Origin: Marinibaculum sp040216765
GTDB taxonomy: Bacteria > Pseudomonadota > Alphaproteobacteria > Ferrovibrionales > Ferrovibrionaceae
Length of the DNA stretch: 64,000 nt
Assembly (NCBI GenBank): GCA_040216765.1
Contig: JAVJON010000029.1
Coordinates: 62,001-126,000, forward strand
Reading direction: 5' to 3'
Part shown: positions 32,508 to 39,844 of the stretch, one piece after another
Layout: the number at the start of each line of letters is the position of its first letter
How positions within the stretch are numbered: position 1 is the stretch's first letter
The notes under the pieces: model-generated
Seen by the model: only the letters and a program-made list of their open reading frames with translations
The model's database searches: none
What the model was told of the DNA's origin: nothing
Position numbers and translations under genes: made by a program

Positions 32508-33355
32508 CCGGACCCGACCTGAAGGGCCTGTCGATCAACCTCGCCACCCTGCGCGGGCAGTGCGACCTGCTGCAGGCGGTCGATACCTGCCTGGCCCATG
32601 GCATCACCGCGATCGCCCCCTGGCGCGACCAGGTCGCCCAGGTCGGCCTGGCGCAGGCCGCCCGCACGGTGCGCGAGAACAAGCTGAAGGTCACCGGCCT
32701 GTGCCGCGGCGGCATGTTTCCCGCCGCCACGGCCGAAGGCCGCCGGGCCGCGATCGACGACAACCTGCTGGCGCTGGAGGAGGCGGTCGAGCTGGGCGCC
32801 GACTGCCTGGTGCTGGTCGTCGGCGGCCTGCCGGAGGGCTCGAAGGACATTGCCGGCGCCCGCCAGATGGTGGTCGACGGCATCGCCACCCTGCTGGAGC
32901 GCGCGCGGGCCGCCGATATGCCGCTCGCGATCGAACCCCTCCACCCGATGTATGCCGCCGACCGCGCCTGCATCAACACCATCGACCAGGCGCTCGACGT
33001 CTGCGAGATCCTCGACCCGGGCAATGAAGGCGGCATCGGCATCGCGGTGGATGCCTACCATGTCTGGTGGGACCCGCGGCTGGAGGCGGCACTGGCGCGG
33101 GCCGGCGCGGGCAGGCGCATCCTGGCCCATCATATCTGCGACTGGCTGGTGCCGACGAAGGACCTGCTGCTGGACCGCGGCATGATGGGCGACGGGGTGA
33201 TAGACCTCGCCCGCCTGCGCCGCCTGGTCCTGGCCGCCGGCTTCGACGGCCCGCAGGAAGTGGAGATCTTCTCCGTCGAGAACTGGTGGAAGCGCCCGGC
33301 CGCCGAGACGGCGGCGACCTGCGTGGAGAGGTGGCGGGCACATTGCCAGCCATAA
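32504..33355 (+). CDS. Second sugar phosphate isomerase/epimerase-family TIM barrel
   Basis: A 283-residue xylose-isomerase-like TIM barrel, distinct in sequence from the one at 30214. It opens 'GLSINLATLRGQCDLLQAV'. Candidate metal ligands lie in 'PLAIEPLHPMYAADR' (Glu, His), 'IAVDAYHVWWDP' (Asp, His), 'LAHHICDWLVP' (His, Asp) and 'QEVEIFSVENWW' (Glu). Start ATG overlaps the enolase stop. The combination dehydrogenase, aldolase-like protein, isomerase, dehydratase, isomerase suggests sequential processing of one polyol or sugar acid. Confidence 0.85.
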   Translation: MTGPDLKGLSINLATLRGQCDLLQAVDTCLAHGITAIAPWRDQVAQVGLAQAARTVRENKLKVTGLCRGGMFPAATAEGRRAAIDDNLLALEEAVELGADCLVLVVGGLPEGSKDIAGARQMVVDGIATLLERARAADMPLAIEPLHPMYAADRACINTIDQALDVCEILDPGNEGGIGIAVDAYHVWWDPRLEAALARAGAGRRILAHHICDWLVPTKDLLLDRGMMGDGVIDLARLRRLVLAAGFDGPQEVEIFSVENWWKRPAAETAATCVERWRAHCQP

Positions 33356-33434
33356 AGTGCGGCAGATTTGCCTGCCGGCCCGGCGCCGTGCAGGCTCGGG
33401 CGGACGGATGCCGTTTTCGCAGCGGAGGTCAGCC

Positions 33435-34292
33435 ATGCGCCTGAACGCCTTCTTCCCGACCAACGATATCGGCGACGACCCGGCGAAGATCCGGGACTGG
33501 GCGCAGGCGGCCGAGGATCTGGGCTATGCCATGATCGAGGTCCCGGACCATGTCCTGGGCGCCACGGCGCGCGACGGCTGGACGCCGGTCTACGATGCGC
33601 GCCATGCCTTCCACGAGACCTTCACCACCCTGGCCTTCCTGGCGGGCTGCACGCGGGCCATCGGCCTGTCCAGCGGTGTCCTGATCCTGCCCCAGCGCCA
33701 GACCGCCCTGGTCGCCAAGCAGGCCGCGGAGGTCGACCTGCTGAGCGGCGGCCGCCTGCGGCTCGGTGTCGGCGGCGGCTGGAACCATGTCGAGTACGAG
33801 GCCCTGGGCGCCGACTGGTTGACCCGCGGGGCACGGCAGGCGGAGCAGGTCGCGGTCATGCGCCGCCTGTGGACCGAGGAGCTGGTGACCTTCTCGGGCC
33901 GCTTTCACGAGATGCGGGAGGTCAACATCCTGCCGCGCCCGGTGCAGCGGCCGATCCCGGTCTGGTTCGGCGGCGCCTCCGACGCGGTGCTGCAACGCGC
34001 GGCGCGGATCGGCGACGGCTGGATGCCGATCATGCGGCCCGACGGGAAGGCCGAGGCCAGGCTCGCCGAGCTCGACCGCCTGCTGCAGGAGAACGGCCGC
34101 GACCGTGCGGGCTTCGGGCTGGAGGCCTGGATTTCCGCAAAACAGGACGATCCCGAGGGCTGGGCCTCGGCCGTGGCGGGCTGGCGGCGCCTGGGCGCCG
34201 ACATGGCGATGCTGTTCCCGGCCTTTCGCATCCCGTCCGCGGACGGGCAGATCGCTGCGCTGCGCCGCTTCCGGGAGGCCGTGACGGCATAG
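33435..34292 (+). CDS. LLM-class flavin-dependent (F420/FMN) oxidoreductase
   Basis: A 285-residue luciferase-like TIM barrel: 'LGYAMIEVPDHVLGA', 'LSSGVLILPQRQTALVAKQAAEVDLLSGGRL' and 'LGVGGGWNHVEYEALG' are typical of the F420- or FMNH2-dependent LLM group. Start ATG 33435 follows GGAGGTCAGCC. The preceding isomerase gene ends 79 bases upstream. The last 216 bases of this gene (34077-34292) are duplicated at 37434-37649, on the far side of the GntR-PhyH-oxidoreductase module. Substrate unknown. Such enzymes oxidise alcohols or cleave C-S or C-N bonds. Confidence 0.88.
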   Translation: MRLNAFFPTNDIGDDPAKIRDWAQAAEDLGYAMIEVPDHVLGATARDGWTPVYDARHAFHETFTTLAFLAGCTRAIGLSSGVLILPQRQTALVAKQAAEVDLLSGGRLRLGVGGGWNHVEYEALGADWLTRGARQAEQVAVMRRLWTEELVTFSGRFHEMREVNILPRPVQRPIPVWFGGASDAVLQRAARIGDGWMPIMRPDGKAEARLAELDRLLQENGRDRAGFGLEAWISAKQDDPEGWASAVAGWRRLGADMAMLFPAFRIPSADGQIAALRRFREAVTA

Positions 34293-34470
34293 GCCGTGTC
34301 AGACGCCAGCCAGGTGCAGGTTGGCATATGACGAAGCCGACCTCGCCCTCCAAGGTCTGGCGCGAGCCGTGCGCGCCTGGTGTTTCCCTGCAGGCCGCGA
34401 TGTCATCCGACGGTCTCGAGGCGCTGTCCGCGCTCGACCCCCCGGCGTCCTGAGCCGACCCGGCCCAACA
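34293..34470. other. Intergenic region after the LLM gene
   Basis: No convincing gene. A 41-codon open frame (34328-34453, MTKPTSPSKVW...) lacks a ribosome site and looks accidental. The first dozen bases continue the similarity with 37650-37660, so the left part belongs to the duplicated block. Confidence 0.45.
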
Positions 34471-34513
34471 TTGACTATCCGCCCGTCCGACCTGAGAATT
34501 TCCGAATTCGGAA
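34471..34513 (+). promoter_or_regulatory. Candidate promoter and operator of the GntR module
   Basis: TTGACT (34471-34476) and GAGAAT (34494-34499) are 17 bases apart. The perfect 14-bp palindrome TTCCGAATTCGGAA (34500-34513) follows at once and covers the expected start of transcription. GAATT occurs three times in a row here. The palindrome ends 6 bases before the GntR start codon, so autoregulation is likely. Confidence 0.5.
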
Positions 34514-34519
34514 TTCAGT

Positions 34520-35221
34520 ATGGCGGGGCCACCGATGAAACCCTTCGCACCGGAACCGGCCCTGACGGAGCGTGTGCGCGACGCCATCGTCGGCGCCATC
34601 GTCGACGGCACCTTCCGTGCCGGTGAGCGGCTGGCGCAGGAGGACCTGGCGCAGCGGCTCGGCGTCTCCCGCCAGCCGGTCAGCCATGCGCTGAGCGTGC
34701 TGAAGGACCAGGGCATCCTGGTCGAGCTTGGCCGCAAGGGGCTGACCGTGGCGCCCGTCGAGCCGGAGCGGCTGTGCCAGCTCTATGCGGTGCGCGGGCG
34801 GCTCGACGCGCTCGCCGCCGGGCTGGCCGCCGCCCGTGTCGCGGCCGGCACCGCGCCGGCCGGGTTGCTGGCGGAGGTCGAGGCGCTGCTTGCCGGGCAA
34901 TCGGAGCCGTCCGCCGCCGGCGATTTCGGCCGCAAGGTGGAGGCGGACGTCGCGTTCCACACCGCCATCTACCGCCTGTCCGGCAACCCGGTGATCGAGG
35001 AGGTGGCGCGCCCGCACTGGGTGCATTTCCGCCGGTCGATCCAGGCCGTGCTGGCGGAACCCGGCGAACATCCGCTGGTCTGGCGCCAGCACTGCGCGAT
35101 CTTCGCCGCGATCCGCGGCGGCGATGCACAGGACGCGGAACGCCTGTCGCTGGACCATGCCGGGACCGCCGCCGCACGGACGGCGGCGCGCCTGCTGCAC
35201 GAACAAGAAACCCCGAGCTGA
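34520..35221 (+). CDS. GntR-family regulator (FadR/FCD type)
   Basis: A 233-residue regulator. The N-terminal winged helix 'AIVDGTFRAGERLAQEDLAQ' then 'LGVSRQPVSHALSVLKDQGIL' is canonical GntR. The C-terminal FCD helical domain (residues 75-225) carries likely metal-binding residues in 'KVEADVAFHTAIYRLSGN' and 'WRQHCAIFAAIRGGD'. Alternative start ATG 34535. It leads a three-gene unit (12-base gap to PhyH, then 9-base gap to the oxidoreductase) that it probably controls, with the operator at 34500-34513. FCD ligands are usually organic acids, often the pathway substrate. Confidence 0.9.
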   Translation: MAGPPMKPFAPEPALTERVRDAIVGAIVDGTFRAGERLAQEDLAQRLGVSRQPVSHALSVLKDQGILVELGRKGLTVAPVEPERLCQLYAVRGRLDALAAGLAAARVAAGTAPAGLLAEVEALLAGQSEPSAAGDFGRKVEADVAFHTAIYRLSGNPVIEEVARPHWVHFRRSIQAVLAEPGEHPLVWRQHCAIFAAIRGGDAQDAERLSLDHAGTAAARTAARLLHEQETPS

Positions 35222-35233
35222 GGAAACGCCCCG

Positions 35234-36034
35234 ATGAAACTGACGCAAGACGAGCTCGACAGCTTCGAGGAGCAGGGCTACCTGTTCTTCCCCGCCCGTT
35301 TCAGCCCACAGGAGGCCGGCGTCCTGCACCGCGCGGCGGACGAGGTCTATGCCCTGCACCGCGACGAGGTCTGGCGGGAGAAGAGCGGCGCGCCGCGCAC
35401 CGCCTTCGCCGCGCACCTGTACAACGAGGCGTTCCGCCGCCTGGGCGCACATCCGCGCCTGCTCGGGCCGGTGACGCAGGTCCTCGGCGGGCCGGTCTAC
35501 ATGCACCAGTACAAGGTGAACGCGAAGGCCGCCTTCGACGGCGAGGTCTGGCAGTGGCACCAGGACTATGGCACCTGGCAGCGCGACGACGACATGCCCG
35601 AGCCGCGCGCGATGAACATCGCCGTGTTCCTGGACGATGTGACCGCGGCGAACGGCCCGCTGCTGTTCATCCCGGGCAGCCACAGGAAAGGTGTCGTCGC
35701 CGCCGGCCACGACCTGGAGACCACCAGCTATCCGCTCTGGACCCTGGATCGCGAGACGGTGAAGGCGCTGGCGGAGGAGGGCGGCTGTGTCGCGCCGACC
35801 GGGCCGGCCGGCTCGATGCTGATGTTCTCCTCCCTGCTGGTGCATGCCAGCCCGCCGAACATCAGCCCGTTCGGCCGCACCATCGTCTACCTGTCGCTGA
35901 ACCGCGTCGACAACCACATCCGGCGCTTCAAGCGCAAGGAATGGATCGCGCATCGCGACTTCGCGCCGATCCGGGAGCTGCCGGACGATTGCCTGGCGGA
36001 GCTGGCGCAGCCGTCGCCCGCGGCCGCGGAATAG
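35234..36034 (+). CDS. EctD-like phytanoyl-CoA dioxygenase-family oxygenase
   Basis: A 266-residue Fe(II)/2-oxoglutarate oxygenase. Ligands are His109 and Asp111 (WQWHQDYGTW) and His204 (LVHASPPN), with Arg215 for 2-oxoglutarate. The stretch 'VYMHQYKVNAKAAF..EVWQWHQDYGTW' and 'ANGPLLFIPGSHR' strongly resembles ectoine hydroxylase-type members. No ectoine biosynthesis genes (ectABC) are nearby, so it probably hydroxylates a catabolic substrate rather than ectoine. It is unlike the first PhyH protein at 15995 outside the catalytic motifs. It lies between GntR and the SAF-type oxidoreductase in one unit. Confidence 0.88.
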   Translation: MKLTQDELDSFEEQGYLFFPARFSPQEAGVLHRAADEVYALHRDEVWREKSGAPRTAFAAHLYNEAFRRLGAHPRLLGPVTQVLGGPVYMHQYKVNAKAAFDGEVWQWHQDYGTWQRDDDMPEPRAMNIAVFLDDVTAANGPLLFIPGSHRKGVVAAGHDLETTSYPLWTLDRETVKALAEEGGCVAPTGPAGSMLMFSSLLVHASPPNISPFGRTIVYLSLNRVDNHIRRFKRKEWIAHRDFAPIRELPDDCLAELAQPSPAAAE

Positions 36035-36043
36035 GAGGGCGCG

Positions 36044-37372
36044 ATGTACCTGCATACCGACCTGATGGCGCGCGCCGCCGCATCCAAGCCGGTTCGTGTC
36101 CTGCTGATCGGCGCCGGCAAGTTCGGCTCGATGTTTCTCAGCCAGGTCCCGACCACGCCGGGTCTCACCGTCACCGCCATCGCCGACCTGCGCCCCGATG
36201 CGGCGCGGGCCGCCTGCCGCAGTGTGGGCTGGCCGGAGGAACTGGTCGCGCGCACCCGCTTCACCGACGATGCCGCGGCGGCGATCGCCGCCGACGATGT
36301 CGACGTGGTGGTGGAGGCGACCGGCCATCCGCCCGCAGGCGTCCGCCATGCGCGGCTGGCCTTCGCCGCGGGCAAGCATGTGGTGATGGTGAACGTCGAG
36401 GCCGACGTGCTGGCCGGGCCGCTGCTGGCGCGCGAGGCCGCGTCGGCCGGCACGGTCTATTCGATGGCCTATGGCGACCAGCCGGCGCTGACCTGCGAAC
36501 TGGTGGACTGGGCGCGCTGCTGCGGCTTCGAGGTGGTCGCCGCCGGCAAGGGCACGAAGTACCTGCCGGCCTACCATGCCTCCACGCCGGACACGGTCTG
36601 GGACCATTACGGCCTGACCGCGGAGCAGGCGCAGGCCGCCGGCATGAACTCGAAGATGTTCAACTCCTTCCTGGACGGCACCAAGTCGGCGCTGGAGATG
36701 GCGGCGATCGCCAATGCCTGTGCGCTGGAGGCCCCGTCCGACGGCCTCGCCTTCCCGCCCTGTGGGATGGACGACCTGGCGCATGTGTTGCGCCCGCGCG
36801 ATGCGGGCGGCCAGCTGGAGAGGGAGGGCCAGGTCGAGGTGGTCTCGTCGCTGGAACGCGACGGCCGCCCTGTGTTCAAGGACCTGCGCTGGGGCGTCTA
36901 TGTGGTGCTGGAGGCGCCGAACGACTATGCCGCCGGCTGCTTCCGCCAGTATGGCATGAACACCGACGCCTCAGGGCGCTACTCGGCGATGTTCAAGCCA
37001 TTCCATCTGATCGGGCTGGAGCTCAACGTCTCGGTGCTCTCCGCCGGCCTGCTCGGCAGGCCGACCGGAGCCACGCGGGACTTCCGCGGCGATGTGGTCG
37101 CCACCGCCAAGAGCGATCTGGCCGCGGGCACCGTGCTGGATGGCGAGGGCGGCGCCACGGTCTGGGGCAGGCTGCTGCCCGCCGCGCGATCGCTGGCGAT
37201 GGGCGGGCTGCCGATCGGCCTGGCGCATGGCGTCACCCTCAAGGCGCCGGCGGCGGCCGGGCAGTCGCTGACCTGGGCGGATGTGGAGTTCGACACGGCG
37301 GACGAGACGGTGCAGGTGCGCCGCCAGATGGAGGCGCAGTTCCGCGCGGCTCTCCGCGCGGCCGCAGAATAG
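36044..37372 (+). CDS. Homoserine-dehydrogenase-like oxidoreductase with SAF-type C-terminal domain
   Basis: A 442-residue protein. Residues 15-160 form a Rossmann domain ('VRVLLIGAGKFGSMFLSQV', then 'DVVVEATGHPPAGVRHARLAFAAGKHVVMVNVEAD'), and a central region follows 'VVAAGKGTKYLPAYHAS'. The C-terminal 90 residues ('VVATAKSDLAAGTVLDGEGG..VWGRL', 'GLPIGLAHGVTLK') look like a SAF domain. This NAD(P)-dependent family is found in sugar and sugar-acid catabolic clusters and is related to homoserine dehydrogenase. Start ATG 36044 after GGAGGGCGC. It probably acts on the product of the adjacent dioxygenase. Confidence 0.8.
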   Translation: MYLHTDLMARAAASKPVRVLLIGAGKFGSMFLSQVPTTPGLTVTAIADLRPDAARAACRSVGWPEELVARTRFTDDAAAAIAADDVDVVVEATGHPPAGVRHARLAFAAGKHVVMVNVEADVLAGPLLAREAASAGTVYSMAYGDQPALTCELVDWARCCGFEVVAAGKGTKYLPAYHASTPDTVWDHYGLTAEQAQAAGMNSKMFNSFLDGTKSALEMAAIANACALEAPSDGLAFPPCGMDDLAHVLRPRDAGGQLEREGQVEVVSSLERDGRPVFKDLRWGVYVVLEAPNDYAAGCFRQYGMNTDASGRYSAMFKPFHLIGLELNVSVLSAGLLGRPTGATRDFRGDVVATAKSDLAAGTVLDGEGGATVWGRLLPAARSLAMGGLPIGLAHGVTLKAPAAAGQSLTWADVEFDTADETVQVRRQMEAQFRAALRAAAE

Positions 37373-37433
37373 GCGGTGCCGCCGCCGGACCCTCCGGCGG
37401 CGGCTCACGCCTTCAGCGCCCGAAGCGCCCGGT

Positions 37434-37649
37434 CGCCTGCTGCAGGAGAATGGCCGCGACCGTGCGGGCTTCGGGCTGGAGGCCTGGATTTCCGCAAAAC
37501 AGGAGGATCCCGAGGGCTGGGCCTCGGCCGTGGCAGGCTGGCGGCGCCTGGGCGCCGGCATGGCGATGCTGTTCCCGGCCTTTCGCATCCCGTCCGCGGA
37601 CGGGCAGATCGCGGCGCTGCGCCGCTTCCGGGAGGTCGTGACGGCATAG
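37434..37649 (+). pseudogene. Duplicated 3' fragment of the LLM oxidoreductase gene
   Basis: These 216 bases match 34077-34292 at all but about six positions, with no gaps. They encode the same last 71 residues of the LLM protein, ending at the same TAG. There is no start codon or ribosome site, so it is a remnant, not a gene. The match begins sharply at CGCCTGCTGCAGG, and the preceding sequence differs. It makes a direct repeat flanking the GntR-PhyH-oxidoreductase module, suggesting insertion or duplication by recombination. Confidence 0.9.
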
Positions 37650-37747
37650 GTCGCGTCCGGTAGACGGCCGGAGCGCCGCCCGCGCCGTCTCCGCCGGCTG
37701 CCGCGTTACGGTGGTAATCGGCTGCGCGGTATCGGACACTGTGCGGC

Positions 37748-39844
37748 ATGGACTACGAAATCTGCATCGACATCGGCGGCACCTTCACCGACTGCATCGT
37801 GGCCGATGCGGCGGGCGACAGGCAGATCGTCAAGGCCTCCTCCACCCCGGACGCCTTCGAGCGCGGCTTCATGGATGCGCTTGGCCTGGCCGCCGCCCGG
37901 CACGGGCTTGCGCTGGCGGACTTCCTGGGCCGCACGCGGAGCATCGTGCACGGCACCACGGTCACCACCAATGCGCTGGTGCAGGGCCGCACCGCACAGG
38001 TGGCCCTGTTCTGCACCGCGGGGCATCCCGACGTGCTGACCCTGCGCGAGGCGCCGCGCAAGCGGACCTGGAACTGGCGGGTCGACTATCCGCCGCCCTT
38101 CGTGCCGCGCAACCGGACCTTCGAGATCGGCGGCCGGATCGACGCCGCGGGCGCGGAGCTGGCGCCGCTCGACGAGGCGGCGGTCCGCGCGGCGGCGGCG
38201 ACCGCGCGGCGGCTGGAGGTGCAGGGGATCGCCGTCTCCTATCTCTGGTCGATCGCCAACCCGGCGCATGAGCGCCGCACCCGGGAGATCCTCGCCGAGG
38301 TCTGGCCCGGCGCCCCGGTCACCCTCGGCCATGAGATCAACCCGATCCCGCGCGAATATCGCCGCACCATCGCCGCCGCCATCGACGCCGCGCTGCAGCC
38401 GGTCTTCTCGCACTACCTTGGCAGGCTCGAGGCGGCGCTGCGGCAGGGCGGCTATCGCGGCGAGCTGCTGGTGACGAACTGCGTCGGCGGCATGATGCCG
38501 GCGGCGGAGATCGCCGCGAAGCCGATCTACAGCGTGATGTCGGGCCCGACCATGGCGCCGGTCGCCGCCCGCGCGCTGTCGGCGGAGCCGCTGATCGTCG
38601 TGATCGACATGGGGGGCACCACCCTGGATGTCTCCGCGATCCGCAACCGCGAGCTGGTGGTGGCGGCGGAGGCGATGATCCTGCCCTATGACATGCTCGG
38701 CCTGCCGAAGGTCGATGTGCGCTCGATCGGCGCCGGCGGGGGCTCCATCGCCTGGGTCGATGCCGGCGGGCTGCTGCGGGTCGGGCCGCAGAGCGCCGGC
38801 GCGCAGCCCGGCCCCGCCTGCTATGGCCGCGGCGGCGGCGAGGCCACCGTCACCGACGCCGATGTCGTGCTGGGCATCATCGACCCGGACTACTTCCTGG
38901 GCGGCAGCATGGCGATCGACCGCGATGCGGCGGTCGCGGCGGTGGCGCGGATCGGCGACCGGCTCGGCCTGGCGCCGGTGGAGGCCGCCTATGCCATCCA
39001 CACCGCCTGCAACCACAGCATGATCACCGCCATCGAGGACGTGACGATCCGCGAGGGGATCAATCCGCGCGACGCGCTGCTGGTCGCGGGCGGCGGCGCG
39101 ACCTCTGCGCATATCGCGGAGATGGCGCAGGTGCTTGGCGTGCGCCGCTTCCTGGTGCCGCGCCAGGCGGCCGCCCTCTGTGCCTATGGCGGGCTGATCT
39201 CGGACCTGCGCTGGGAGGCGATGGGCAGCCTGCAGACCACCAGCCGCAGCTTCGCGCTGTCGGCGGTGAACGACCTGCTGGCGGGCCTTGCCGCGCGGTG
39301 CGCCGGCTTTTTCGAGGCCGCGGGCGTGGCGCCGGCGGACCGGCGCATCGCGCTGTCCTTCATGGCCCGCTACGAATCGCAGACCTGGGAGATCGCCGTG
39401 CCGTTCGAAACCGCGCCGCCGCTGACGGAGGCCGATATTCGCGCCCTCTGCGCCGCCTTCCATGACATGCACCAGCGGATCTACGGCTTCCGGGAGGAGG
39501 GCGATATCGTCGCCTTCACCACCTGGAAGGCGATGGCGATCGGCCGCAACCGGCGGGCGGCGGTGCCGCCGGGGCCGGCGGAGGAACCGCCGGGCGCCAT
39601 TGCGCCGGCACCGAAGGGGCGCCGGGCGGTCTATCTGCGCGACGCCGGCCGGCCGGTCGAGCTGCCGGTCCATGACGGTGCGGCGCTGTCGCCCGGCATG
39701 CGGCTCGACGGCCCGGCGATCGTGGAGGAGCCGACGACGACCATCCTGCTGCTGCCCGGCATGCGGGCCGCCGTCGATTCGGCGGGGAACTACCTGGTGG
39801 AGAACGCCATGCCGGGATCGGGTCGGCCGGAGACGGATCGATGA
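37748..39844 (+). CDS. Hydantoinase/oxoprolinase subunit A (HyuA type)
   Basis: A 698-residue ATP-dependent amidohydrolase subunit with the hydant_A_N and hydantoinase_A domains. The ASKHA-type nucleotide-binding start is 'ICIDIGGTFTDCIVADAAG', 'IVHGTTVTTNALVQGRTAQVAL' follows, the second phosphate loop is 'VVIDMGGTTLDVSAIRN', and 'SIGAGGGSIAWVD' comes after. Family members hydrolyse hydantoins, 5-oxoproline or carboxylate acetone. Overlaps HyuB by ATGA, so the two form one enzyme. No strong ribosome site was seen before ATG 37748. Substrate uncertain. Confidence 0.93.
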   Translation: MDYEICIDIGGTFTDCIVADAAGDRQIVKASSTPDAFERGFMDALGLAAARHGLALADFLGRTRSIVHGTTVTTNALVQGRTAQVALFCTAGHPDVLTLREAPRKRTWNWRVDYPPPFVPRNRTFEIGGRIDAAGAELAPLDEAAVRAAAATARRLEVQGIAVSYLWSIANPAHERRTREILAEVWPGAPVTLGHEINPIPREYRRTIAAAIDAALQPVFSHYLGRLEAALRQGGYRGELLVTNCVGGMMPAAEIAAKPIYSVMSGPTMAPVAARALSAEPLIVVIDMGGTTLDVSAIRNRELVVAAEAMILPYDMLGLPKVDVRSIGAGGGSIAWVDAGGLLRVGPQSAGAQPGPACYGRGGGEATVTDADVVLGIIDPDYFLGGSMAIDRDAAVAAVARIGDRLGLAPVEAAYAIHTACNHSMITAIEDVTIREGINPRDALLVAGGGATSAHIAEMAQVLGVRRFLVPRQAAALCAYGGLISDLRWEAMGSLQTTSRSFALSAVNDLLAGLAARCAGFFEAAGVAPADRRIALSFMARYESQTWEIAVPFETAPPLTEADIRALCAAFHDMHQRIYGFREEGDIVAFTTWKAMAIGRNRRAAVPPGPAEEPPGAIAPAPKGRRAVYLRDAGRPVELPVHDGAALSPGMRLDGPAIVEEPTTTILLLPGMRAAVDSAGNYLVENAMPGSGRPETDR

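Noticed and set aside
34328..34453. 41-codon open frame MTKPTSPSKVW... after the LLM gene
   Set aside because: No ribosome site, no similarity I can name, and it lies in the edge of a duplicated block.
35234..36034. Calling the dioxygenase EctD
   Set aside because: Motifs are similar but no ectoine genes are nearby, and family resemblance does not fix the substrate.
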